A stretch of DNA of 64,000 bases, from positions 1 to 64,000 of the forward strand of contig JBIIZQ010000007.1 in assembly GCA_044346175.1 (NCBI GenBank). The letters run 5' to 3'. The DNA comes from JBJTUH01 sp044346175. Lineage in GTDB: Bacteria; Cyanobacteriota; Vampirovibrionia; Vampirovibrionales; JAJTHC01. Of the stretch, positions 19,301 to 27,223 are shown in pieces. Both the position numbers and the translations under genes were made by a program. The notes under the pieces were generated by a model. That model searched no databases, had not been told where the DNA came from, and worked only from the letters and a program-made list of their open reading frames with translations. The stretch's first letter is position 1; every line of letters starts with the position of its first letter.

Positions 19301-22300
19301 CTGTTCTCAGCCACACTCCCACCACTTGCAAGGGTCAGGGTGTTCGGAGCTTCGTTCACGTTGGTCAAGGTAATGGCTTGCGTGAGGTCACGGGTTAACC
19401 CGCCACCGTCAGTTACCCGTACCGTGAGGTTATGGGTCGTCAGGTTTTCAAAATCGAGTAAACTACTATTGGCAACCGTAACTTCACCCGTACTGCTGTT
19501 AATCGCAAAACGTCCACCTGCGTTGTCCTGAAGGGTGTATTCAAGGTTTGTGCCAGCGTCGGGGTCAGTACCCGCAAACGTGGCTACCACGGTGCCATTC
19601 GCACTGTTCTCAGCGATACTCCCACCACTGGCAAGGGTCAGGGTGTTGGGTGCTTCGTTCACATTCGTCACGGTAATGGCTTGCGTGAGGTCACGGGTTA
19701 ACCCGCCACCGTCAGTTACCCGTACCGTGAGGTTATGGGTGGTCAGGTTTTCAAAATCGAGTAAACTACTATTGGCAACCGTAACTTCACCCGTACTGCT
19801 GTTAATCGCAAAACGTCCGCCAGCGTTGTCCTGAAGGGAGTATTCAAGATTCGTACCTGCGTCGGGGTCAGTCCCCGCAAACGTGGCCACGACCGTACCA
19901 TTCGCACTGTTTTCTAACACATTGCCCGCAATTTGCTTTAATAAAAAATCATCAACATCAAAGTCATTAAATCCCCCTGAAGTATCTGTAATTTTAATCT
20001 CTGTACTGGTACTCGTTGCCGTAAAAATAAAGGTATACTTCTGATAACCTGAATTGGGTGTTAAGTCCACAATAGACTGACTAAGTATAGGGTTGCCTGA
20101 GGATAATGTTTCTACAAGTAGACTACCTGAACCCGCAACAGAATTCCCATAAAAGCTTAATTCATAGGTTTTACCTATCTCAGTAGTAACTGTTTGGGAC
20201 AGAGTTCTAGCTGAAAGTCCCTCCCACCCACCTAAGGGGATATAGGCACCACCTTGATGTCCTCTAACATTGTCTCTTCCTAAATAAGTGCCTTGCCACC
20301 CTGTAGCGGTACTACCTGGGTCAAAACCAACACCCAAATCAAACCCACCATTCACAATAAGCTCAGACCCTGTCACCATCATCAGATTATCAGGGGCTTC
20401 GTTGACGTTGGTCACGGTAATCGCTTGCGTGAGGTCACGGGTTAACCCGCCACCGTCAGTTACCCGCACCGTGAGGTTATGGGTGGTCAGGTTTTCAAAG
20501 TTCAGTAAGCTACCATCTGCCACCGTCACTTCACCCGTACTGCTGTTAATCGCAAAACGTCCGCCAGCGTTGTCCTGAAGGGAGTATTCAAGATTCGTAC
20601 CTGCGTCGGGGTCAGTCCCTGCAAATGTGGCTACCACTATACCATTCGCACTGTTCTCAGCCACACTCCCACCACTTGCAAGGGTCAGGCTATTGGGAGC
20701 CTCGTTCACATTGGTCACTGTAATGACTTGGGTGAGGTCACGGGTTAACCCGCCACCGTCAGTTACCCGTACCGTGATATTGTGGGTCGTCAGGTTTTCA
20801 AAATCGAGTAAACTACTATTGGCAACCGTAACGACCCCCGTCGTTGCGTTAATGGCAAAGCATCCACCTGCACTATTCGCTAAACTGTAACGTAAACCTG
20901 CATTGTCTCCTGCGTCAAGGTCACTCCCAGTAAACGTAGCTACCACGGTGCCATTCGCACTGTTCTCAGCGATACTCCCACCACTTGCAAGGGTGAGTGT
21001 ATTCGGTGCTTCGTTCACGTTGACGACATTCACGGTGAAGGTCTCACTACGAGTTAAACCGCCATTATCCGTAATGGCTAATGTCACGGTTTCCGTACTA
21101 CTGGTTTCATAATCGAACGTAGCACCCGATGCAACCCGAAGTTCATTGCCTACAATGGTAAACTTACTGGCACTACTCCCGCCTGTAATGGCATACGTAA
21201 AGGTACTGCCTGCATCTACATCAGTACCTGAAAGCGTCCCCACAACCGTACCCGCCGTGGCATCTTCTTTAATACTTGTGGTGGCACCACCATTTTGTAT
21301 GGCTTGAGCAGCACGTACCGCCGCACCATCCCATTGAACTACAGAACGCAACGTACTAGAACCTGGTCGGTCATTCCACACAGCACCAGGGTAATAGTGT
21401 GCATAGTTCTCAGCCGTCATACCATTAGGTGTACTACTCCAATTCACGAAAGAACCTGCCACAGAATTACCTGAGGAAGTTGAAAACTGCTCAAGAGGTG
21501 TATCACCTTGGTACCAAAGCCATTGACCTTCCACGAGTTTATCACTACCTCCAAGCCAAGCCCATGAAGACAAGCTAAAAATATAACTATTTTCAGTGGA
21601 AGAACGAGCGGTTGACAACGTTCCTGAAACACCATTCAAAAAGCTGTACTGAGCCGCATCCATGGCAGCTTCCCACGTTAAACTTGTATTGTTAATGGCA
21701 TACCATTTATCATACGTAGCATTGTAAAACGCACTACTCCCAAAGCTGGTTGTGGTACCGCTTAGAATCAAATCCGTGGGTGCTTCGTTCACGTTGGTAA
21801 CGTTAATAGCTTGGGTCAGGTCACGAGTGAGTCCACCCCAGTCAGTTACTCGTACCGTGAGGTTATGGGTTGTATTTGTTTCAAAATCAAGTAAACTACT
21901 ATTGGCAACCGTAACGACCCCCGTCGTTGCGTTAATAGCAAAGCGTCCGCCTGCATTGTCTTGGAGGCTGTACTGAAGATTCGTACCAGCGTCGGGGTCG
22001 GTACCCGTAAACATCGCAACCACCGTGCCATTGGCACTGTTCTCAGCCACACTATCAGCACCCACGATAGTTTTAGCGAGTCGTACATTATCCCAAATCG
22101 TTTGCCCTGAACCATTTGTTGACGCTAACTCAATTCTAAGGGCTTGACCAAATAAAGCAGAATTGACTGGCAAAGTACTACTATCAAAAGTCAGTACACC
22201 CGTCGTCCAGTTATCAGAAGGCGGGACAATGTTTTGCACTTCCGTAAGTAGGGTATTACCTGCATATAAGCGTATGGCATTGTTTGAAAGTGGTACATCA

Positions 22301-25257
22301 TTACGGCTACCAACATCCACTGCTAACGTGTAAATTGTATTACTAGTTAGCGTTTCAGACAAAACCTGAGACAGATTTCCATTAACACCAACACCAGTAA
22401 CCGCTGTGTTAAAACCCTGCGTCGCTTGGGTTGACATCTGAGCCGTTTGAGGATTGTAATCAAGCCCTCCAGGTCCCCAGTTCGGCACTGTATAAGAAAA
22501 ACCCCCATTCGCTAGAGTTTGAGCCTCAAAGCCAGGATTCAATACCGTAATGGGTGTAATACTCTGCCCAAATACACGGCGTAACTGAATATTATCCAGT
22601 ATCATCCCTGCCAAGTCAGTAGGACCTGATGCCACAATACGCAAGGTATCAGAGCCGTCTCCTGCCCCTGCCGTGACTGAGTATTGATACGCTTTCCAAT
22701 CGCCACCCACAACCGTATCTTGAATCGTGCCAACCAGTTGACCACCCCAGAAAATTTGAAGCGTATCACCTGAACTACCATTAGGCAAAAAGTCTCTTGT
22801 GTCTAAAGAAAGCTGATAGACACTCCCAACAGGCAAATTATTAACCTTTTGAGAAATCGTTGTGTTTCCACCATAACTATCTAAATCAAGGCTATAAGTG
22901 CCATGTGTTGCTGTAATACCATACCCTTGAAACTGGTCAACACTACCTGCACCTGATAAAACCCAACCTTGTAATTGATTGCCTGAATAACCATAGGATT
23001 GGTTCAAAGAAACTAAATTTTCAAAAGAGCCGTTAATTAAGAGGTTATCCCCAAGCGTCGCTCTGGTCACATCTGGAGCTTCGTTGACGTTTGTAACACT
23101 AATCGCTTGGGTCAGGTCACGAGTGAGGGTGCCGTCTGAGACTCGTACCGTGATATTGTGGGTCGTGTTTGTTTCAAAGTTCAGTAAGCTTCCATCTGCC
23201 ACCGTCACTTCACCTGTACTGCTGTTAATCGCAAAACGTCCGTTAGCATTGTCTTGGAGGGTGTATTCAAGGTTCGTGCCAGCGTCGGGGTCGGTTCCTG
23301 CAAACGTGGCTACTACCGTACCATTCGCACTGTTCTCAGCCACACTCCCGCCACTAGAGAGGGTCAGGGTGTTGGGAGCTTCGTTCACGTTGGTCACGGT
23401 AATCGCTTGCGTGAGGTCACGGGTTAACCCGCCACCGTCAGTTACCCGCACCGTGAGGTTGTGGGTCGTCAGGTTTTCAAAGTTCAGTAAGCTTCCATCT
23501 GCCACCGTCACTTCACCTGTACTGCTGTTAATTGCAAAACGTCCACCCGCATTATCTTGAAGAGTGTATTCAAGGTTTGTGCCAGCGTCGGGGTCTGTCC
23601 CCGCAAACGTGGCTACTACCGTACCATTCGCACTGTTTTCCGCCACACTCCCGCCACTAGAAAGAGTGAGGGTATTCGGGGCTTCGTTGACGTTGGTCAC
23701 GGTAATCGCTTGCGTGAGGTCACGGGTTAACCCGCCACCGTCAGTTACCCGCACCGTGAGGTTGTGGGTCGTCAGGTTTTCAAAGTTCAGTAAGCTTCCA
23801 TCTGCCACCGTCACTTCACCTGTACTGCTGTTAATTGCAAAACGTCCACCCGCATTATCTTGAAGAGTGTATTCAAGGTTCGTGCCAGCGTCGGGGTCTG
23901 TCCCTGCAAACGTGGCTACGAATGTGCCGTTGGAACTATTTTCAGCTACCGAAGGAGTTACTGAACCTAAGGCTAATAGAGCAATGTTATCCAACATTAA
24001 ATCAACAGAAGCAGTTACAGTAGAAACATCTGAAAAAATAATTTGCGTTGAAGCACCCGAAGCCGTAAACGTGATACTATCTCTTTGCCAAGGCACGCTA
24101 TAAGCGGTTGTTGCACTAGAATGGAAGGTTTGAGAAAAAACATTAGCCCCATTGGAGATAACATCTACCTTCAAAGCTTGAGGAGCATTCAAGTATCCAA
24201 AAGTACCATGACTAAATGCAAGTTGATAGGACATGCCTGCTTCGGTAGAAATAGTTTGACTGATTACACCATTATTAAGGGAGTCCCCACTACTAAATCC
24301 TACTGCATTTACCCCTTGAGAACTTCCTTGAGCTGAAAAAGCATGTACATGACCTGAAGTTGTCCAGCCTGCTAACAGTGATTCAAAACTAGGGTTAGTG
24401 AGGACAATATTCGACTGTGTTAAAGTAAAGCTATTTGGGGCTTCATTGACGTTGGTAACACTAATGACTTGGGTCAGGTCACGAGTGAGTGTACCGTCTG
24501 AAACACGCACCGTGATGTTATGGGTCGTCAGGTTTTCAAAATCGAGTAAACTACTATTGGCAACCGTAACTTCACCCGTACTGCTGTTAATCGCAAAACG
24601 TCCGCCAGCGTTGTCCTGAAGGGAGTATTCAAGGTTTGTGCCAGCGTCGGGGTCTGTCCCCGCAAACGTGGCTACTACCGTACCATTCGCACTGTTTTCT
24701 GCCACACTCCCACCACTTGCAAGGGTCAGGCTATTGGGAGTCTCATTCACGTTGGTGAGGCTGATAGTTTGTACACGCTCAATCGATAAACCTGCACTGT
24801 TCGTGACACGTACTCGTATGCTATGAGCGGTAGCAACTTCATAATCAAGTAAACTGCCATCTGCCACGGTAACCATACCCGTGAAGGGGTTCATGGCAAA
24901 GCGTCCACCCGCATTATCCAAGAGCTGATAGGTCAGTACTTGACCGGGTTGGTCATCATACCCTGAAAACTTCCCTACCACCGTACCATTAGCACTATTT
25001 TCTGCCACACTCCCACCTTGAGCCAAGGTTAAATTACTGGGAGCCTCAATAGGCTTGGTTGTGGGCTTAGGGAAAAAGATAAAACTTTTGAAGACATTCC
25101 AAGAGTCGTGTGCTTGCCATGTTTGGTTGATGATTTTTTCGGTATAACTACCATCATAACGCCAGCCAGAATTCCATAAATCTAGCAAAAGGCGAGATTT
25201 ATCCTCTTTATCTTTGTTTGTAAGATTAGCCTTAGGCGGCAATTCAAACAACATCAT
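13342..25257 (-). CDS. Giant RTX adhesin with cadherin-like, C-type-lectin-like and carbohydrate-binding modules
   Basis: The protein has 3971 residues and no Sec signal. Order: unique N-terminus (1-70), then about 16 cadherin-like repeats of about 100 residues (SVAENSANGTVVATFAGTDPDAG ... NVNEAP), with Ca-binding AEN, DPDAG and NVNE motifs. Interspersed are six or seven jelly-roll/galactose-binding-like modules starting NGSFE, NPGFE or NPSFE (about 280-435, 735-900, 900-1065, 1625-1775, 2440-2615, 2710-2890, 2890-3055). Two C-type-lectin-like domains lie near 1165-1320 and 2080-2235 (SLTWEAAMDAAQ ... WIGGSDKLVEGQWLW ... QWDG). Residues about 3150-3830 are RTX GGxGxD repeats. The last 130 residues, ending HSVSGVSA, look like a type-I-secretion signal. 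It should be exported by an ABC-type T1SS (none in window) and act in adhesion to glycans or cells. Near-identical repeats imply recent duplication; repeat number could be misassembled. Confidence 0.95.
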   Translation of the reverse strand: MMLFELPPKANLTNKDKEDKSRLLLDLWNSGWRYDGSYTEKIINQTWQAHDSWNVFKSFIFFPKPTTKPIEAPSNLTLAQGGSVAENSANGTVVGKFSGYDDQPGQVLTYQLLDNAGGRFAMNPFTGMVTVADGSLLDYEVATAHSIRVRVTNSAGLSIERVQTISLTNVNETPNSLTLASGGSVAENSANGTVVATFAGTDPDAGTNLEYSLQDNAGGRFAINSSTGEVTVANSSLLDFENLTTHNITVRVSDGTLTRDLTQVISVTNVNEAPNSFTLTQSNIVLTNPSFESLLAGWTTSGHVHAFSAQGSSQGVNAVGFSSGDSLNNGVISQTISTEAGMSYQLAFSHGTFGYLNAPQALKVDVISNGANVFSQTFHSSATTAYSVPWQRDSITFTASGASTQIIFSDVSTVTASVDLMLDNIALLALGSVTPSVAENSSNGTFVATFAGTDPDAGTNLEYTLQDNAGGRFAINSSTGEVTVADGSLLNFENLTTHNLTVRVTDGGGLTRDLTQAITVTNVNEAPNTLTLSSGGSVAENSANGTVVATFAGTDPDAGTNLEYTLQDNAGGRFAINSSTGEVTVADGSLLNFENLTTHNLTVRVTDGGGLTRDLTQAITVTNVNEAPNTLTLSSGGSVAENSANGTVVATFAGTDPDAGTNLEYTLQDNANGRFAINSSTGEVTVADGSLLNFETNTTHNITVRVSDGTLTRDLTQAISVTNVNEAPDVTRATLGDNLLINGSFENLVSLNQSYGYSGNQLQGWVLSGAGSVDQFQGYGITATHGTYSLDLDSYGGNTTISQKVNNLPVGSVYQLSLDTRDFLPNGSSGDTLQIFWGGQLVGTIQDTVVGGDWKAYQYSVTAGAGDGSDTLRIVASGPTDLAGMILDNIQLRRVFGQSITPITVLNPGFEAQTLANGGFSYTVPNWGPGGLDYNPQTAQMSTQATQGFNTAVTGVGVNGNLSQVLSETLTSNTIYTLAVDVGSRNDVPLSNNAIRLYAGNTLLTEVQNIVPPSDNWTTGVLTFDSSTLPVNSALFGQALRIELASTNGSGQTIWDNVRLAKTIVGADSVAENSANGTVVAMFTGTDPDAGTNLQYSLQDNAGGRFAINATTGVVTVANSSLLDFETNTTHNLTVRVTDWGGLTRDLTQAINVTNVNEAPTDLILSGTTTSFGSSAFYNATYDKWYAINNTSLTWEAAMDAAQYSFLNGVSGTLSTARSSTENSYIFSLSSWAWLGGSDKLVEGQWLWYQGDTPLEQFSTSSGNSVAGSFVNWSSTPNGMTAENYAHYYPGAVWNDRPGSSTLRSVVQWDGAAVRAAQAIQNGGATTSIKEDATAGTVVGTLSGTDVDAGSTFTYAITGGSSASKFTIVGNELRVASGATFDYETSSTETVTLAITDNGGLTRSETFTVNVVNVNEAPNTLTLASGGSIAENSANGTVVATFTGSDLDAGDNAGLRYSLANSAGGCFAINATTGVVTVANSSLLDFENLTTHNITVRVTDGGGLTRDLTQVITVTNVNEAPNSLTLASGGSVAENSANGIVVATFAGTDPDAGTNLEYSLQDNAGGRFAINSSTGEVTVADGSLLNFENLTTHNLTVRVTDGGGLTRDLTQAITVTNVNEAPDNLMMVTGSELIVNGGFDLGVGFDPGSTATGWQGTYLGRDNVRGHQGGAYIPLGGWEGLSARTLSQTVTTEIGKTYELSFYGNSVAGSGSLLVETLSSGNPILSQSIVDLTPNSGYQKYTFIFTATSTSTEIKITDTSGGFNDFDVDDFLLKQIAGNVLENSANGTVVATFAGTDPDAGTNLEYSLQDNAGGRFAINSSTGEVTVANSSLLDFENLTTHNLTVRVTDGGGLTRDLTQAITVTNVNEAPNTLTLASGGSIAENSANGTVVATFAGTDPDAGTNLEYTLQDNAGGRFAINSSTGEVTVANSSLLDFENLTTHNLTVRVTDGGGLTRDLTQAITLTNVNEAPNTLTLASGGSVAENSANGIVVATFAGTDPDAGTNLEYTLQDNAGGRFAINSSTGEVTVADGSLLNFETNTTHNLTVRVTDGGGLTRDLTQAITVTNVNEAPTDLILSGTTTSLGSSAFYNATYDKWYAINNTSLTWEAAMDAAQFSFLNGVSGTLVNVANASERTYLFNSMANEFWIGGSDKLVEGQWLWYQGDVAGVQFSNGSTAVNGQYAPWAGGQPDNWPANAPGEDYAMMRRNGDINWQDIHDTYTMRSIMQWDGAAVRAAQAVQSGGATTSIKEDATAGTVVGTLSGTDVDAGSTFTYTITGGSSASKFTIVGNELRVASSATFDYETSTTETVTLTITDNGGLTRSETFTVNVVNVNEAPNTLTLASGGSIAENSANGTVVATFAGTDPDAGAGLLYSLTDNAGGRFAINATTGAVRVADNTLLNFEANTTHNITVRTTDIGGLTRDLTQAITVTNVGELPTLLLGEPETFESGATTGWSNAANVNSGSNFFTRFLTDSLTYGASGDASAVSVQGQQRVHKTFALSGNQTQVTITFEMYEIDSWNGENFQVWLNDVLVSNRSYNNALTETYSDSISTTSLLNQGFSRWNDQKHTYTLVVNTTATSLKLGFGSMLNSAWSDEAWAIDNVYLREDVVAIAENSANGTVVATFSGVDGETANNAPPTYSLVSPDGRFAINSSTGVLTVADSSLLNFEASTSHTVTVRATGATGLTRDLVQTVNILNVNEAPNVLGLVTGDNLLINPSFENLYTVNKSGEWNGYDDGTILQGWVREAGNFDQIDNYTLPSAPNAAPTHGNYFLDLEGSSSNQLAISQTVSGLTAGSVYQLSFDTRDWGTSSGDSVSIYWGGQLLQTITDAMTGYTWNTYRYQVTAGAGNGSNTLRIVGAGPSDGNGMAVDNFSLRQVLPAMATSIAIANAGFDQQTVTDGASGFGNSVASWVGNGSIANPATSQLPTLSTNGDNVAHLLNGRSLSQTLTETLATNTLYTLSVNVGDRVYFTVTNNAIRLYAGTTLLGVTLDVIPPTNGSWQTAVLRFDSTTLGVGSSLYGQALKIELENTATSSSFVWFDDVRLTKSPASAVLGAIAENSANGTVVATFAGTDPDAGTNLTYSLVAPTGAFAINSSTGVLTVLDSTKLDFESATTHSVTVRISDGTLTRDLTQTINVTDVIGEVVTGTYGNDTLRGGIGNDTLSGNYSGNDVLYGGDGNDVLYASTLGADTLYGGLGNDTYYLDTATQYIIENTNEGNDTVYFSGSVNYTLANNVENLISWTNTNRRFDGNSLNNLLYGNSGNDTLYGGLGDDTLQDGIGTGNDALYGESGNDVLYASGGNDSLDGGTGVDTMAGGTGDDTYFVDDASDVVTESSNEGTDEVRVTGNFNYTLANNIENGRISYVASATNLTGNALNNTLYGNAFIGGVSNVYGGAGDDSLYAVGLNALYGEDGNDRLDLSNLSSLADGGQGNDTIYGGSGSDTIYGADGDDYINTSSGANLAYGGVGTDTIYGGSGNDTLYGDDGDDYINTSSGANLAYGGVGTDTIYGGSGNDTLYGDDGDDYINTSSGANLAYAGVGADTIYGGSGNDTLYGDDGNDYISTSGGANLAYAGVGADTIYGGSGNDTLYGDDGNDYISTSSGNDSLDGGLGADTMLGGAGDDTYYVDSVSDTVTEYSNDGIDTVVLTGNFNYSLANHVENGTSLASAGFNLIGNSLNNVLYGSNTTQSQSLVYGGTGNDTLYAVGLNTLYGEDGNDTLYAVSGSIAYGGNHNDILYGGTGSSVLYGDAGNDTLTSAMEGDTLDGGDGDDVLISNVVENATFNTRTDTLISGAGNDVLVGGDFMTQQQTGNMLIQLGLTGGNDTLTGTQGSLTPVIAESVKVVVNDTDSAIRFAFNNAGTQTDGSSAAHSTVQVTLEYGSGSYSTLQYMEFNNTNNTPTSKVVDVLQVSTGNSTTSYYFTGQKIMQIYQAFLSYQSANPGVDISNLGVVRTNTDLMNIIATHSVSGVSA
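14461..14892. repeat. 108-bp tandem repeat in the RTX region, four full copies
   Basis: Copies begin at 14461, 14569, 14677 and 14785, and a partial one at 14893. Each encodes 36 residues of the form DDYINTSSGANLAYGGVGTD followed by TIYGGSGNDTLYG. Copies pair by type: two with CTACGCCAGCATAAG and two with CTACGCCACCGTAAG. This suggests two rounds of duplication. Confidence 0.9.
19043..19925. repeat. 303-bp near-identical tandem cadherin-like repeats, block B (three copies)
   Basis: Three consecutive 101-residue units are nearly identical at the DNA level, with the same antisense open frame recurring every 303 bp. Such conservation of synonymous sites points to recent tandem duplication or gene conversion inside the adhesin gene. 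Confidence 0.85.
23088..23946. repeat. 303-bp near-identical tandem cadherin-like repeats, block A (three copies)
   Basis: Two of the three units encode an identical 101-residue sequence and differ at very few bases. The third (SDGTLTRD version) is slightly shorter. Block A closely resembles block B 4 kb away, so units seem to move or convert between the two positions. Confidence 0.85.
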
Positions 25258-25500
25258 AAATCTTTTGCCTTAACTATGCGCCGTAAAATTTCACGTATGA
25301 TAGGGTAATGTATGGTTCAAAAAACAGACCATGAACAAGGACATCAAGCACACAGCATGTCCTCTTACATAGAAGTTTCGTCAAATGGTACTATTTCTAT
25401 AGGGTAAGCATCCTAACTCACTTACAATATGGAGACCCGCCCCAAAAGCACCCTAAACACAGCCCCCAAAAAAAAAGACCCAAACAACTATAAGGCGATG

Positions 25501-26937
25501 CTATAAAACCTCTACCAGCAACATGCTTAAGTCATCCTGCAAAGGGCGACCTTCGGCAAATAAGGACAAATCTTTCAAAATACCCTGCATCACATCGTGC
25601 GTTTGAGCCTTCGCAAGGTTCATCAAGACCTCCTCTAAGCGAGGTTCACCATAAAATTCGTCTTGCTGATTCCACATTTCAGTAATACCATCGGTAAACA
25701 TTAAGAGTTTATCGCCAGGATAAATCGTAATCTCTTGCTTGTCATAGGGTATCTCAGGAAGCCACACCAAAGGTGGCCCATTTTCACCAGGCCGCTCAAT
25801 GGTTTGTGTTTCAGCGCGATACCATACTGAAAAAGGATGCCCCGCACTTGAAAGCAACACCTGAAATGCGTCTGCATGCTCAGGATGAGGATTCAGACAG
25901 CCAGTACAGGCCGTCACATAATGCTCTGTTTTAATGACAGCGGCAAGGTCCTGATTGACGGCATCTAAAATCGCTTCAGGCGTTTTATACCGGTTCGTTG
26001 CACGAGAAAATGCGGCTTTATAAATAGCGGTAATAAAACCAGCAGGAAGCCCATGCCCTGAAACATCTGAAATAGAAACCGCCAAATGACCCTCTTGCGT
26101 ACTTAAGGGAACCACATCATAGAGGTCACCCCCCAAGGCATCACAAGGTACATAGACTGAAGTAATGCGTAAACGTTGACTCTCGTAATTGGTAGCTACT
26201 CGAAATGTACTTTCACCTGCCTGTCCTTTTTCAGCATCCTGTACAATGGCATTCGGTAAAAGACTGTGCTGAAGCTGACGCGCCACGGTGAGTTCTCGCT
26301 CAATGGCACTACTTCGTTCATACAACTCTTGGTTCAGCTGCTGCATGGTTTGTAACTCTTGCTTTTGGAAATGCTCTTGTTGGCGCTTACGTAAGACCAT
26401 CGAGAGGTTCAAAGCGAGCATGGCTTCTGAAGTATCCGCAGCAATCACCATATCAGCGGCATAGGTCAAAGACTGATGAATCAACGGTGAGGCAGCTATG
26501 GTTGGGTCTTTGGGTAACACAACCACTTTATGAGGACCTGTCACAGGGTCAATACAAGAAAGTTGGTCAAGGAGCATCTGAGATTGTTGCTCATCATCAG
26601 GGAGCATCATACATACCACGGCTGTGGGAAGGGTTTCAGGGTCTTTTGTCGCTAAATCCCAAATAGATTCTTCCTCTGGTGTGGGATTTTCTAGCGTGAC
26701 GGAGGGTTCATCTTGAGATAATGGCGAAGTTTTGGGTTGATATTCATCAAGGTCAAGCTCCTCTCGTTGGGTCACATAATAATCAGGAAGCTTTTGGGCA
26801 AGACGCTCAACAGTCTCCGTGAGTGCTTTGCCACGACCCACACACACAAGTTTGTCTTGATAGTAAAGTGCCGTCATCATGCTTGATTTCCCTTTATGCA
26901 CTGCATAGCCTTTTGTAGTGACTACTGATAAGTTCAT
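25501..26937 (-). CDS. SpoIIE/RsbU-type PP2C phosphatase with degenerate receiver-like domain
   Basis: 478 residues, soluble. Residues 1-60 are unrecognised. Residues about 101-183 (PTAVVCMMLPDD ... KVVVLPKDP ... AADMVIAADTSEAML) have the layout of a response-regulator receiver. However, they lack the phosphoacceptor Asp and conserved Lys in their usual places. A coiled-coil linker ends in VARQLQHSLLP (about 218-228), typical before RsbU/SpoIIE phosphatase domains. The phosphatase has the metal-binding Asp motifs GGDLYD (269-274), DVSGHG (291-296), FTDGITE and DDLSML. Such enzymes dephosphorylate anti-sigma-factor antagonists in partner switching or other Ser/Thr phosphoproteins; no partner gene is nearby. 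AGGGGG lies before the ATG. Activity is likely controlled by the N-terminal domains, not by phosphorylation. Confidence 0.93.
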   Translation of the reverse strand: MNLSVVTTKGYAVHKGKSSMMTALYYQDKLVCVGRGKALTETVERLAQKLPDYYVTQREELDLDEYQPKTSPLSQDEPSVTLENPTPEEESIWDLATKDPETLPTAVVCMMLPDDEQQSQMLLDQLSCIDPVTGPHKVVVLPKDPTIAASPLIHQSLTYAADMVIAADTSEAMLALNLSMVLRKRQQEHFQKQELQTMQQLNQELYERSSAIERELTVARQLQHSLLPNAIVQDAEKGQAGESTFRVATNYESQRLRITSVYVPCDALGGDLYDVVPLSTQEGHLAVSISDVSGHGLPAGFITAIYKAAFSRATNRYKTPEAILDAVNQDLAAVIKTEHYVTACTGCLNPHPEHADAFQVLLSSAGHPFSVWYRAETQTIERPGENGPPLVWLPEIPYDKQEITIYPGDKLLMFTDGITEMWNQQDEFYGEPRLEEVLMNLAKAQTHDVMQGILKDLSLFAEGRPLQDDLSMLLVEVL

Positions 26938-27223
26938 AACACCCCCTCATGAAGGGAGGCTCACTTTAAAGCTTCGGCATGATGAACACGTCCTTACGAC
27001 ACTCAAGGGGATAAAACCCTTCATATAATTGAGTGCTTCCTCAAAACACAAACAGATATTTATCAATACACCCCCTAGAGGCAAAGGGTTCTTAAATAAT
27101 GTTTTTATATATTTAGATTCTATTTATGCCGCTTATAGGCTTCATGACGGCTTAACCTTGCGCTGAGCTTGCCAATATTTCACCACACAGGCCCCTACAT
27201 CTTACCAAGCGATTGAAACCTCC

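Noticed and set aside
23084..23863. Long plus-strand frames recurring every 303 bp
   Set aside because: Antisense shadows of cadherin-like repeats; they repeat because the gene repeats.
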